Under the pieces are notes generated by a model that saw only the letters and a program-made list of their open reading frames with translations, was not told the DNA's origin and did no database searches. A program made the position numbers and the translations under genes. A stretch of 63,675 nucleotides of DNA from Streptomyces soli (GTDB lineage: Bacteria > Actinomycetota > Actinomycetes > Streptomycetales > Streptomycetaceae). The stretch lies in assembly GCF_003999195.1 (NCBI RefSeq), contig NZ_RJVR01000330.1, positions 1 through 63,675 of the forward strand, written 5' to 3'. Positions 1-8,031 of the stretch are shown one piece after another. How positions within the stretch are numbered: the stretch's first letter is position 1; every line of letters begins with the position of its first letter.

Positions 1-1006
1 GCCGCCACACCGGGCCGCAGGCGTCGGCGGCCGCCCACGCCCACTCCCGTTCGGCCGCCTGGCCGGCCGCCACCGCGCCCACCGCCGCCGCCAGCCGCCC
101 GGCGAACTCCTCCCGGGCCCGGTCGGTGAGCCCGCTCCCGCTCACCGCGTTCTTCGGCACGTACACCGGCCGCAGCCGCGCCGCCGTACGGTCCACATCC
201 GCCGCCAGCCGGCGGTTCGCGGCATCGCGCTCGGCCACGATCTGCGTGATGGCCGCCCGCAGATCGGCCATCCCGTCCCCGGTGAGCGCGGAGGTGGCCA
301 GCACCGTCGCGCCCGCCTCGCCGTGCTCGCCGACCGCCAGGCCGTCCTCGTCGAGCAGCCGCCGCAGGTCGTCGAGGACCTGGTCGCCTGAGTCGCCGGG
401 CAGCCGGTCGATCTGGTTGAGCACGATCAGCGTCACATCGGCGTAGCCGGCGAGCGGCCGCAGATAGCGCTCGTGCAGCGCGGCGTCGGCATACTTCTCC
501 GGGTCCAGCACCCACACCACCACGTCCACCAGCTTCAGCAGCCGGTCGACCTGCTCGCGGTGATCGACCGCCGCCGAGTCGTGGTCCGGCAGGTCGATCA
601 GTACGAGCCCGTCGAAGAAGCCGTCCGGCGCGCCCTCCCCGAAGTCCAGTGCGCTGCGGCGCATGTACCGGGCCTTCGGCGCGATGCCGAGGCGGTCCAG
701 CAGCCCGGCCGCGCCCTCCGGATCCCAGGCGCAGGCCACCGGTGCGGACGTGGTCGGCCGGCGCACCCCGGTCTCCGACAGCTGCAGCCCGGCCAGCGCG
801 TTGAAGAGGGTGGACTTGCCGCTGCCGGTCGCCCCGGCCAGCGCGACCACCGTGTGGTCCGGCGAGAGCCGGCGCCGCTCCGCGACCCGATCGAGCAGCT
901 CGCCGGTCTCGGCCAGCGCGTCCGGGCTGACCCGGGTGCGGGACAGCCCGAGCAGTTCGCCGAGCGCGTCCAGGCGTGCCCCGAGCGCGCTATCCGTCAT
1001 CGTCAT
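1..1006 (-). CDS. Dynamin-like (YfjP-type) GTPase, 3' end outside window
   Basis: The start ATG is at 1006 and the frame is open to base 1, so about 335 residues are seen and the C-terminus is missing. A P-loop GATGSGKST lies near residues 58-66, a DLPDHDS switch motif follows, and the G4 motif is NQID. The G3 form DLPD-D-S is typical of the bacterial dynamin-like/YfjP GTPases rather than of Ras-like GTPases. The start overlaps the stop of the upstream GTPase (ATGA at 1003-1006), so the two are translationally coupled and probably act as a pair at the membrane. The function in Streptomyces is not known to me. Confidence 0.85.
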   Translation of the reverse strand, partial: MTMTDSALGARLDALGELLGLSRTRVSPDALAETGELLDRVAERRRLSPDHTVVALAGATGSGKSTLFNALAGLQLSETGVRRPTTSAPVACAWDPEGAAGLLDRLGIAPKARYMRRSALDFGEGAPDGFFDGLVLIDLPDHDSAAVDHREQVDRLLKLVDVVVWVLDPEKYADAALHERYLRPLAGYADVTLIVLNQIDRLPGDSGDQVLDDLRRLLDEDGLAVGEHGEAGATVLATSALTGDGMADLRAAITQIVAERDAANRRLAADVDRTAARLRPVYVPKNAVSGSGLTDRAREEFAGRLAAAVGAVAAGQAAEREWAWAAADACGPVWR

Positions 1007-2610
1007 GCGCATTCCTTCCGCAGTACCGACAGCGCGGCGATCAGCTCCGCCTGCTGCCGCGAGGTCACATCGAGTACGTCGACCGGGCCGAGCCGCCGCT
1101 CGCGCTCCCCCCGCAACAGACCGTCGACGGCCGCGTCGAGCGCGTCCATGGCCCGGTCCCGTACCCGCAGCGCCGCCTGGGCGCCGAACAGTTCGGCGAG
1201 CCGCTCCCCCGCGGCCACGCCCCGGCGGCCGCCGAGCACGGCGACGGCCAGCAGCGCGGCGGCGTCGTCCGGATCCACACTGTCGTCACGCGAACACACG
1301 TCGTACGAAAGCCTGCTGAGCCCCCGTCGCCACTGCCCGACCGCGTCGCCGACCGCAGGCCCGGCCCCTTCCCCGGCCTCCGCCAGTACCACCCCGGCCC
1401 GGTCGCGCCGCCAGCCGCACAGGGTCCGCTCCTCGGCGGCCGCCACCTCCGTACGCAGCAGCGCCGCCAGCCCCTCCTCCAGCGCCGACCGCACCGCCTC
1501 GGCCCCGCACTCCGGATACTGCCGCCAGCACGCCAGCGCTTCCCCCGCCAGCGGCACCCCGTCGACGACGGCCCCCCGGATCCGTACCGCGGCCGCGTCG
1601 TACGCCTCGTCCACGTACCGCGCCAGCCGCTGCGCCGCCGCATGCTGCGCCGCCGACGCCCCGGCCAGCTCCGGCATGCGGGTACGCAGCGACTCCAGCA
1701 CCCCGGACGCCGTACGCCGGGCCGCCTGATGCCGCGCCGCCGGATCCTCCGCGCAGTGCGCCAGCCAGTTCCCGATCGCCGCCACCGCGGTGTGCGGCAA
1801 CAGTCCCCCGCCCCCGGCCGACTCCGGCAGCTCCGGCACCGTGAACCGCGGTACGTCCCCGAGCCCGGCCTTGGCCAGCAGTGCCGCGTAGTGCCGGGAC
1901 ACCTCCTCGGCGATCTGGTGCGGCACCCGGTCCAGGACGGTGGCCAGGGTGACGTCGTACTCCTTGGCCGTACGCAGCAGATGCCACGGCAGCGCGTCCG
2001 CGTACCGCGAGGCGGTGGTGACCAGGATCCAGATGTCGGCGGCGCAGATCAGCTCGGCGGCCAGTTCACGATTCCGGGTGACGAGCGAGTCGATGTCCGG
2101 GGCGTCCAGCAGCCCCAGCCCGCGCGGCAGCGTCTCGTCCGTCTCCAGCCGCAGCCACAGCCGCCCCTCCCCCGGCTCCTCCGTCCCCTCGGCGTCCTCC
2201 TCGCTCCTCGGCCGCGGCGCCCACGCCCTCGCCAGCCCCGGCAGAATCCGCGGATCCGCGAACCACGCCCGGTCCTCCGGATGGCACACCAGCACCGGCG
2301 TCCGCGTCGTCGGCCGCAGCACCCCCGCCTCGCTGACCCGCCGCCCGATCAGCGAATTCACCAGCGTCGACTTCCCCGCCCCTGTCGACCCCCCGACCAC
2401 CGCCAGCAACGGCGCTTCAGGCGCCCGCAGCCGGGGCACCAGATAGTCGTCGAGCTGCGCCAGCACCTCCTCCCTCGTCCGCCAGGCCCGGGCCGCCCCG
2501 GCAAGCGGAAAGGGGAAGCACGCGGCCTCGACACGGTCGCGCAGCGCGGACAACGCGTCTAGCAGCTCGGGCTGTACGTCCAAGATCGCCACGAGGGAAG
2601 AATGACCCAT
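1003..2610 (-). CDS. Dynamin-like GTPase, first of a coupled pair
   Basis: A 535-residue protein with P-loop GGSTGAGKST near residues 73-82 and a G3-like DAPDIDS motif. A long, mostly helical, Ala/Arg-rich C-terminal half follows, as in dynamin-family proteins. No classical NKxD is obvious; the equivalent position reads TVLDRVP. It is the first gene of a two-gene operon and its stop overlaps the start of the second GTPase. No strong Shine-Dalgarno sequence stands before the ATG at 2610. A membrane or septum-associated role is an inference from the family. Confidence 0.85.
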   Translation of the reverse strand: MGHSSLVAILDVQPELLDALSALRDRVEAACFPFPLAGAARAWRTREEVLAQLDDYLVPRLRAPEAPLLAVVGGSTGAGKSTLVNSLIGRRVSEAGVLRPTTRTPVLVCHPEDRAWFADPRILPGLARAWAPRPRSEEDAEGTEEPGEGRLWLRLETDETLPRGLGLLDAPDIDSLVTRNRELAAELICAADIWILVTTASRYADALPWHLLRTAKEYDVTLATVLDRVPHQIAEEVSRHYAALLAKAGLGDVPRFTVPELPESAGGGGLLPHTAVAAIGNWLAHCAEDPAARHQAARRTASGVLESLRTRMPELAGASAAQHAAAQRLARYVDEAYDAAAVRIRGAVVDGVPLAGEALACWRQYPECGAEAVRSALEEGLAALLRTEVAAAEERTLCGWRRDRAGVVLAEAGEGAGPAVGDAVGQWRRGLSRLSYDVCSRDDSVDPDDAAALLAVAVLGGRRGVAAGERLAELFGAQAALRVRDRAMDALDAAVDGLLRGERERRLGPVDVLDVTSRQQAELIAALSVLRKECA

Positions 2611-2890
2611 TTTGATGGGATTTTGAAGCCTATTCCGCTCACTTCACGTCTTTCAACCCGCAAAGATGCGGCAAATGGGGACAGAAGTGCCGGATGAGAC
2701 ACCGGCATAACGAGTACACAACAGCCGCCGTCTGGGGTGCCAAAACCGGTGCGCCGTTCGTACCTGCCTGCGATTATCAGACCGCTTCACCGAACCTACA
2801 CATCGTGTTGGGCAGGCGAAGCAACCGGCCGCACATCCGCAGCGCCTTATCCTTGTCCCCGGCAAGGTCAACGGCCGCGGCCACGGTCCA
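2611..2890. other. Intergenic region between GTPase operon and tRNA-Arg
   Basis: About 280 bp with a lower GC content than its surroundings. It must hold the promoter of the leftward GTPase operon and that of the rightward tRNA. A small inverted repeat (gccgg...ccggc, about 2691-2708) is the only structure seen. The short open frames here have no recognisable product. Confidence 0.4.
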
Positions 2891-2963
2891 GCCCCCGTAG
2901 CTCAGTGGATAGAGCAGGTGCCTTCTAAGCACTTGGCCGCAGGTTCGAGTCCTGCCGGGGGCA
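2891..2963 (+). tRNA. tRNA-Arg (anticodon UCU)
   Basis: The sequence folds as a complete 73-nt cloverleaf. Acceptor arm GCCCCCG (2891-2897) pairs with CGGGGGC (2956-2962). The D-arm is GCTC/GAGC, the anticodon stem is GGTGC/GCACT with loop CTTCTAA (anticodon TCT), and the T-arm is GCAGG-TTCGAGT-CCTGC. The discriminator base is A, and no CCA is needed from the gene since CACC follows. It reads AGA codons, which are rare in this GC-rich genome. tRNA 3' ends are usual attachment sites for actinomycete integrases, and an integrase relic lies 200 bp downstream. Confidence 0.95.
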
Positions 2964-2982
2964 CCCAGACTGCACGACCATG

Positions 2983-3009
2983 AGGCCCTCCACCCCGGAG
3001 GGCCTTTTT
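2983..3009 (+). terminator. Rho-independent terminator of tRNA-Arg
   Basis: A perfect 9-bp stem (aggccctcc 2983-2991 with ggagggcct 2997-3005) and 5-nt loop is followed by a T run to 3009. It lies 20 nt after the tRNA. Confidence 0.9.
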
Positions 3010-3164
3010 GCTGGTCAGGGGCATTGTATCGGGCATGGCGTAGCGGACGCGTAAGCGCCGCACCGCCCCCGAGACAGTTGGGGACCGGTCCGGCGCTGTC
3101 CGGCTGTCACGGGGTTTCTGCGGGTGGCCACGACGAATACGTGTCGAAGTTTCGTGGGGATCAG

Positions 3165-3985
3165 CTACTCCCCCTCCAGGTCGAGGAGCACCCCGCCGGC
3201 CTCGATGCGCTGCTGGTGGTCCTTGAGCTGACCGGAGATGCAGCGAGCGTACGTGGCAAGCAGCACAGGAACGCTGTTGCCGGCCCACTCCGCGACCTGG
3301 GCGGGCGGGACCCCGTTGTTCAGCCACGTCGTCAGACAGGTATGGCGCAGGTCGTACACGCGCTTGCCCAGGGGTGAGGCGAACTCGTCCGCGGTGAGGA
3401 CTTCGGTCCGCGCGGACCGCCAGGCCCGGCGGAAGACCGAGCCGGAGAGCATGGCCTCCTTCTCCCCCGGGAAGAGAAGGTCGCCGGGCATCAGCTTCTC
3501 CGCCTCGATCTGATGGCGCAGGATCTTCGTCAGAGCGGGACGACACTGCACTACGCGGGTGTCGTCCTTGGCCCGCCCCTTCAGTCCTCGTTCCTCGTGG
3601 ACGGCCCCGGTGTCCGTCCAACGTTTGCCCACCTCGGGCTGTGCCGTGTGGAACAGCAATTCGCCCCATTGGTCTTCGTCGTCCAGGTCCGGCAACCGGA
3701 CGTCCAGGACGTGCATGGCGACGACTTCCTCCGGCCTGGCACCGGTGTAGTAGATCATTGCGAAGAACGCATGCAGCCGGCGGCCACCGCGGGGACGGTG
3801 CCGGATCCAGCCCAGCAGACCAGCGGCATGGGTGGGGTTGATGAGAGACCGCTTGTCCACCGCCGACGATGTCTTCGGGGTGGCGCCTCTCCCCCTTCGG
3901 CTAGGGATTCGCGCGCAAGATGCCGTGTTTCACCGCGTACTCCATGGCGACGTTCAGGATCCTGCGATTGCGCTTGAATGCTTTG
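3165..3985 (-). pseudogene. Tyrosine site-specific integrase, truncated and frameshifted
   Basis: The catalytic domain is readable from 3860 to 3165. It has YTGARPEE with the first catalytic Arg, YDLRHTCLTTW with the H-x-x-R-like box, WAGNS, and LATYAR with the probable nucleophile Tyr. The part just upstream (about 3985-3901, ending MEYAVKHGILRANP) is in a different frame and ends at a TAG, so a one-base frameshift separates them near 3895. The N-terminal arm-binding domain is missing and replaced by DNA methyltransferase sequence. The 3' end points at the tRNA-Arg gene, the usual arrangement for an element integrated at a tRNA. It is probably a dead relic of an integrative element or prophage. 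Confidence 0.8.
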
Positions 3986-4279
3986 CAACCACCAGTGGAA
4001 CAGCGGCCACGCGGTCGCGAAGCGAGGCACGTTCTCGCACACCACGGCGTCGAAACCGTGGACCTCGGTCGCCCGCAGGATGTCGTAGGCGGTCGCCCTT
4101 GTCCTCTCCCACGCGGCGTCGGCGATCGGGCCCTCGTCCAGCAGGGAGAGCTGGCCGGGGGTGGGGGCTGCCTTGGGGCGCTTAATGCCGTCGGCGGGGC
4201 TGCCCGCGGTACAGATCGGCGAGCCGACCAGGACCCGGGCTTTGGGGAGCTTACTTCCCAGGTCAGCCGCCGCCCGCAT
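3986..4279 (-). pseudogene. Phage-type C5-cytosine DNA methyltransferase fragment
   Basis: The frame contains GSPICTAGSPA, which fits motif IV with the catalytic Cys, and VVCENVPRF, which fits the ENV motif VI. These sit around a segment (ERTRATAYDILRATEVH) typical, as I recall, of actinophage cytosine methyltransferases. The N-terminal SAM-binding motif I and the whole target-recognition and C-terminal half are absent. The sequence runs directly into integrase sequence near 3985, so a deletion has joined the two genes. As it stands it should be inactive. Confidence 0.65.
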
Positions 4280-4293
4280 ACGGGATCTTCCAA

Positions 4294-4328
4294 ACAGGGT
4301 CTCCAGCCGATTCGGCTGGAGACCCTGT
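4294..4328. terminator. Perfect 17-bp palindrome, probable bidirectional terminator
   Basis: Bases 4294-4310 are the exact reverse complement of 4312-4328, with a single T between. There is no T-run. It sits between the methyltransferase relic and the 3' end of the sulfite-oxidase-like gene, and would stop transcription leaving the molybdoenzyme gene. It could instead be a boundary of the former element. Confidence 0.6.
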
Positions 4329-4369
4329 GGTGCCGTCGGCTGACCAGGCCGGGCTGTCGGGCTGTGCCA

Positions 4370-5455
4370 CTAAGCGTGGCATGTGACGTGGAGGCGGGCC
4401 CAGGAGTTGTTGGCGTACCCCCTGGGGTTCCAGACGGTCGCCGGCGATTCAGGCTGTACGGCTGCGGTGGAGTCCCAGGCGCGGGCGATGAGCTCCGTCT
4501 CACCTGGGGGGAGGGTGAGCGTGGCGCGCCAGTGCTGCCACGTCCATGGATTCTCCGGTGCGTCCAGTTCGGCATGGACATAAGTGCTGCCGCCGTCGGG
4601 GGACACGTCCACGCGCGCCACGGTTCGCTCGTCCCCGGCAAAGGCGAAGCCCGTGACCTCGGTCGGGCCGGTAGGCAGCTGGGCGCCTTTGCCGGGCCGC
4701 AGGATGGCGCAGTGGATGGCGACTGGGCCAAGGATGATGCCGTCGCCCGGTCCGGCCTTGTGAGGGTCGGCTTCGGGAGGCAGGATGCTGTACTCGGTTT
4801 GGAAGTAGTTGTCGGTCGGTTCGGCCTGTGCGGTGATGCGCTGGAGCCATTTGACGCTGCGGGCGCCGATCCAGCCCGGAACGACCACGCGCAGGGGGGC
4901 GCCGTGCGCGGTGGGCAGGGCCTGATCGTTCATTGCCCAGGCCAAGAGCACCTCGCTGGAGGTGGCTTTCGCCGCCGGGATGGAGGCACCGAAGGGCTGT
5001 GGTGGGTCGGCGTCCTGTGACACGTCGGCGCCGGCAAAGGCGATGTGGGCCGCTTCCGCCGACAGTCCGGCTTCGGCCAGCACATCCGCCAGGGCCACCC
5101 CGCTCCAGCGTGCGGTGGAGATGGCTCCGGGGCCCCAGGGGACCTGGCCCGGTATGTCGCGGAACTCTATGAGATCGGCGCGGCGGTTGCCCGCGCACTG
5201 CAGTGTCGCCACCAGCGTCTGCCCGGGGAAGCGGCGCTGCAGTTCGTCCAGCGACAACTCCAGTGTGCGATCGACCAGGCCGTCCACCCTCAGCCGCCAA
5301 CTCCCCGTATCCATCTGGGGGAACGATCCGTGATTGCGGCCGTAGAAGGTGTCCAGGGGGGTGACTTGATCTACGAGCGCGCCAGGAGGTGGTTCGGCGT
5401 TGTACGGCTCAGACTCGTGCACGACCATATCGTCCCTCTTGTCCCATATGCCCAT
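4370..5455 (-). CDS. Sulfite-oxidase family molybdoenzyme
   Basis: A 361-residue protein of the oxidoreductase molybdopterin-binding family. An N-terminal YGRNHG segment is followed by the Moco-binding core with the conserved cysteine in TLQCAGNRR. The C-terminal Mo-co dimerisation domain ends with WNPRGYANNSWARLHV. There is no signal peptide and no heme domain, so it is probably a cytoplasmic sulfite oxidase or related oxo-transferase. I chose ATG 5455 because the family homology begins there; the frame upstream to 5806 runs antisense through transposon remnants. It is the only intact gene among mobile-element relics and may have come in with them. The physiological substrate cannot be read from sequence. 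Confidence 0.85.
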   Translation of the reverse strand: MGIWDKRDDMVVHESEPYNAEPPPGALVDQVTPLDTFYGRNHGSFPQMDTGSWRLRVDGLVDRTLELSLDELQRRFPGQTLVATLQCAGNRRADLIEFRDIPGQVPWGPGAISTARWSGVALADVLAEAGLSAEAAHIAFAGADVSQDADPPQPFGASIPAAKATSSEVLLAWAMNDQALPTAHGAPLRVVVPGWIGARSVKWLQRITAQAEPTDNYFQTEYSILPPEADPHKAGPGDGIILGPVAIHCAILRPGKGAQLPTGPTEVTGFAFAGDERTVARVDVSPDGGSTYVHAELDAPENPWTWQHWRATLTLPPGETELIARAWDSTAAVQPESPATVWNPRGYANNSWARLHVTCHA

Positions 5456-5597
5456 GTAGCTACTATGCTCGAACTCCTCGCAAGCGGCACTTCCGATCCC
5501 GCTCGGACTCGGCGACAGCCGGAGAATGCGCATTGCTCGGCACCCAGAAGGAGAGCGAGTCATGGGCAAGGAGCGAGGCGGCCACGACACAGACCCA

Positions 5598-5895
5598 TCC
5601 CATGTGCAGGACCTCCCAGATGATCGAAGGGGCGATCGGGTAGCCGCAGGCCAGTTCGCCTTGTATGCGCCGGTGGCCCCAGGTGTGCCTGACCGCGTGT
5701 GCGGTGGAGGGCCTACCGGGGCGTTGGCCCCGTGCGTACGTCCACTTTCGGGCGACGAACTGCCGGTGCCAGGCCAGCAGGGTGGTGGGGGGGTGACCGC
5801 GAACACCAGGCGCCAGCGCTCGCGCGGGACCAGCCGGGACAGGACGACGAGCCAGATCCGGTCCGCAGGCTCATACCGGACCCGCAGCGACTTGA
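5598..5895 (-). pseudogene. Decayed IS transposase (rve/DDE integrase type), N-terminal part
   Basis: Two frames together read RYEPADRIWLVVLSRL, then TLLAWHRQFVARKWTY, RPGRPSTA and TWGHRRIQGEL. This is the N-terminal HTH region of the integrase-core transposases common in Streptomyces. There is a frameshift at a C run near 5790 and a deletion between RPSTAHAVR and HTWGHRR. The catalytic DDE part is gone. It is a relic and cannot move. Confidence 0.65.
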
Positions 5896-5910
5896 CTTGA
5901 ATTCAGTTCA
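5893..5910. promoter_or_regulatory. Imperfect operator TGACTTGA-AT-TCAGTTCA
   Basis: An 18-bp imperfect palindrome that matches the perfect one at 9735-9752 in its left arm and layout. It begins inside a TTGACT that could be a -35 box (5892-5897), with a possible -10 (atagag) 17 bp further on. It lies 41 bp before the VOC-like remnant that leads into the FAH gene. It is probably a binding site of the TetR protein encoded at 7343. Confidence 0.55.
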
Positions 5911-5950
5911 GGCCATAGAGTTGGAGACAGCCGCCCTCCTCGGAAAGGCG

Positions 5951-6280
5951 ATGGCCATGACTTCAGCAATGGAACTGACGCGCGTCATCCTTCACCCATC
6001 ACAGGTACCGGTAATGCGTGACTGGCGTCTCAAGATGCTCGATCGGGACCGCATGCACCTGAACTCGAGCATGATGCTCGAGCGTTCCTCCCGGCTTACC
6101 GACGCCACCCCTGCCAAATCGAATTATATTCTTCAGCCCCACGTACTGGGGAGCGATCGCAACATGCGGATGCCCAAACCTCGGGGGCTGAGTCGCATCC
6201 AGGACATCCTTGCATGCGGCGGCGACGCCCTCTGGCGCCTGTCCGTGCGCACCCTAATGGTCCTCGCGGGAAGCCGGTGA
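5951..6280 (+). pseudogene. VOC/extradiol-dioxygenase-like remnant
   Basis: The first 45 residues (MAMTSAMELTRVILHPSQ... then VMRDWRLKMLDRD) align with the start of the intact VOC protein at 9804 (LAHVVLFTSQ...MKDWYLKVLDAR). After that the likeness is lost and the frame ends at 6280. No second metal-binding His or Glu is present, so it cannot be a working dioxygenase. Its stop lies 4 nt before the FAH start, so it may still serve as a translated leader for that gene. Confidence 0.5.
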
Positions 6281-6284
6281 CATC

Positions 6285-7151
6285 ATGCGCCTGTATCGCA
6301 CCACGCTGGGTCTGGCTCGCGGTGAGGGAGACGATCTACTGCTACTCGACCTGCCGCATCGAGATATCGAGGCACTGCTGGCGGACGGCGTCGAAGTAGC
6401 GCGGACGGCAAGGGTTTCAGGGCGCATGGGTACAGGCTCGATCGAGCTGCTCAACCCGATTTCCCGTCCCAAGAACATCTATGTCGTCGGAGCCAACTAC
6501 CGCGACCACGTTTTGGAGGCCGGCATTCAAATGCCGGCCTCGCCATCATTTCTCAGGATTTCGGTGAATCCCGCCGTACTCGCGGATCCTGGGTCACAGA
6601 TTTTGCTGCCCATTGAGGCCGCGGAACAGGTCGACTACGAGGCCGAACTCGCGGTCCTCATCGGTGTCGGGGGGAAAGACATCCCCGTCGGGGAGGCATG
6701 GAAGCACGTGGGTGGTCTAACCGCGGCCAACGACGTGTCTGCCCGCGACATCCAGTTTCAGGGCATGGACCACGAGGCGGTCGTCGATGCAGAGGCCGTC
6801 CGGCGGAGCAAGAGCTTTCCCACATTCAAGCCATTTGGGCCGGCCGTCGTGACCCCGGACGAGTTCACACCGTCTCTCGACCTCACGATCACGACCCACG
6901 TCAACGGCGGGTTGCGTCAGAGGAGCCGAACAGGCCGGATGTTGTTCTCCATAGCCGAGATTATCGCAGCCATCTCCGCTGCAGCGCCGGTGGTCTGTGG
7001 CGACGTGATCCTCACGGGAACGCCTGCCGGAGTCGGACTCGCCTCCAAGACCTACCTGCGGCCAGGAGACACGATCGACGTCGCTATTGAGGGCATCGGC
7101 CTTCTGCGCAACACTGTGGCGAGCTCGGCGCGCGACTCCCGCCGCCCCTGA
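6285..7151 (+). CDS. Fumarylacetoacetate hydrolase (FAH) family protein
   Basis: A 288-residue protein with the FAH C-terminal hydrolase fold: VGANYRDHVLEAG, the metal-binding pair in DYEAELAVLIG, NDVSARDIQ with the third ligand Asp, SKSFPTFKPFGP, and DVILTGTPAGVG. The family includes fumarylacetoacetases, 2-hydroxyhepta-2,4-diene-1,7-dioate isomerases, oxaloacetate decarboxylases and acylpyruvases. Next to an extradiol-type VOC protein and a ThDP enzyme it most likely hydrolyses or decarboxylates a ring-cleavage product. It starts 4 nt after the VOC remnant. The exact substrate is unknown. Confidence 0.85.
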   Translation: MRLYRTTLGLARGEGDDLLLLDLPHRDIEALLADGVEVARTARVSGRMGTGSIELLNPISRPKNIYVVGANYRDHVLEAGIQMPASPSFLRISVNPAVLADPGSQILLPIEAAEQVDYEAELAVLIGVGGKDIPVGEAWKHVGGLTAANDVSARDIQFQGMDHEAVVDAEAVRRSKSFPTFKPFGPAVVTPDEFTPSLDLTITTHVNGGLRQRSRTGRMLFSIAEIIAAISAAAPVVCGDVILTGTPAGVGLASKTYLRPGDTIDVAIEGIGLLRNTVASSARDSRRP

Positions 7152-7310
7152 GACTCCCTTCTCGCGGTGACGGGTAGCGTCCCTCGCAGGCGGCGCCGGA
7201 TTCCTCTTGGCCCGGTGTTCCGCCAGGCAGTTCCGGGCATGGAGTCAGCACGATACTAAGAGTCCAAGTCGACCGTTCCGGCGTAGCGATAAGCTGTAGC
7301 GGCCGAGCGG

Positions 7311-7326
7311 TCACTTGGAATAGTGA
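7311..7326. promoter_or_regulatory. Weak inverted repeat before the TetR gene
   Basis: TCACT-N6-AGTGA, 17 bp before the start codon. It shares ACTTG-AAT with the two 18-bp operators of the cluster and may be a weak autoregulatory site. The match is short. Confidence 0.3.
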
Positions 7327-7342
7327 GGATAGGTAGTCTGCA

Positions 7343-7981
7343 ATGAGTTCCGTTAAACGGACCGCACCACCCCGCGGACAAAGTCGGGCAGCGCTCGTCG
7401 CCGTCGCAGCCGAACTATTCGCGCGCAAGCCCTACGACGAAATTTACATCAGCGATATCGCCCAAGAGGCAGGCGTCGCGCACGGACTTCTCTCCTACCA
7501 CTTCAAGGGAAAGCGTGGTCTTTACCTGGCCGTTCTGCAGCAGGTGCTGAGCGAAATTCAGGAATTGCACAAGCCACGCGAGAACGAGAATACGGGGGAA
7601 GAACGCCTTCGGGGGCTGTACCGGCGGCAGATCGAGTACCGGCGCGACCACTTCCATACCATGCTTGCCATGATGCGGGCGGGCGGTAACGACCCCGACG
7701 TCGACGAGTTGTACGAGCGCGGACGCCGAGCCGGTGCCGAGTTCGTATTTGACGTCCTGAGCCTCCGTGCTGAGCCGCCGGCCCAGTTGCGCATCGCCGT
7801 ACGGGGCCTGATGGGAATGCTGGATGAGGCGACGCTCGACTGGCTCACCCATGACTGCGACCTTGAGGTCGCAGAACTCGAACAACTCATTTATACCGCA
7901 ACGGTGGCCGTGCTGCGGACTGTGCAACCGGTATACCCAAGCATCGGCGCCATCGTCGACGAACTCGATTCAACCGCCTAA
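7343..7981 (+). CDS. TetR/AcrR-family transcriptional regulator
   Basis: A 212-residue protein with an N-terminal HTH (about residues 12-60: ALVAVAAELFARKPYDEIYISDIAQEAG, then GLLSYHFKGKRGLY), the TetR-family layout. The C-terminal ligand-binding half is not assignable. It sits between the FAH gene and the ThDP enzyme, all on the plus strand. Similar palindromes at 5893 and 9735 flank the cluster and are the obvious targets. The stop TAA overlaps an ATG (TAATG at 7979), but a better start for the next gene is at 8032. Confidence 0.85.
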   Translation: MSSVKRTAPPRGQSRAALVAVAAELFARKPYDEIYISDIAQEAGVAHGLLSYHFKGKRGLYLAVLQQVLSEIQELHKPRENENTGEERLRGLYRRQIEYRRDHFHTMLAMMRAGGNDPDVDELYERGRRAGAEFVFDVLSLRAEPPAQLRIAVRGLMGMLDEATLDWLTHDCDLEVAELEQLIYTATVAVLRTVQPVYPSIGAIVDELDSTA

Positions 7982-8031
7982 TGGGGTGCGATGCGCACCC
8001 CGACCCGACGTACATGAACACCAGGAGTGAC

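Noticed and set aside
473..2562. Long plus-strand open frames opposite the GTPase genes (up to 528 codons)
   Set aside because: They are the usual GC-rich antisense shadows: Arg/Pro/Gln-rich, no domain, no ribosome site, while the minus strand has clear GTPase motifs.
5456..5806. N-terminal extension of the sulfite-oxidase-like frame to 5806
   Set aside because: The extra 117 residues have no family likeness and run through decayed transposase sequence in another frame. ATG 5455 is a better start.
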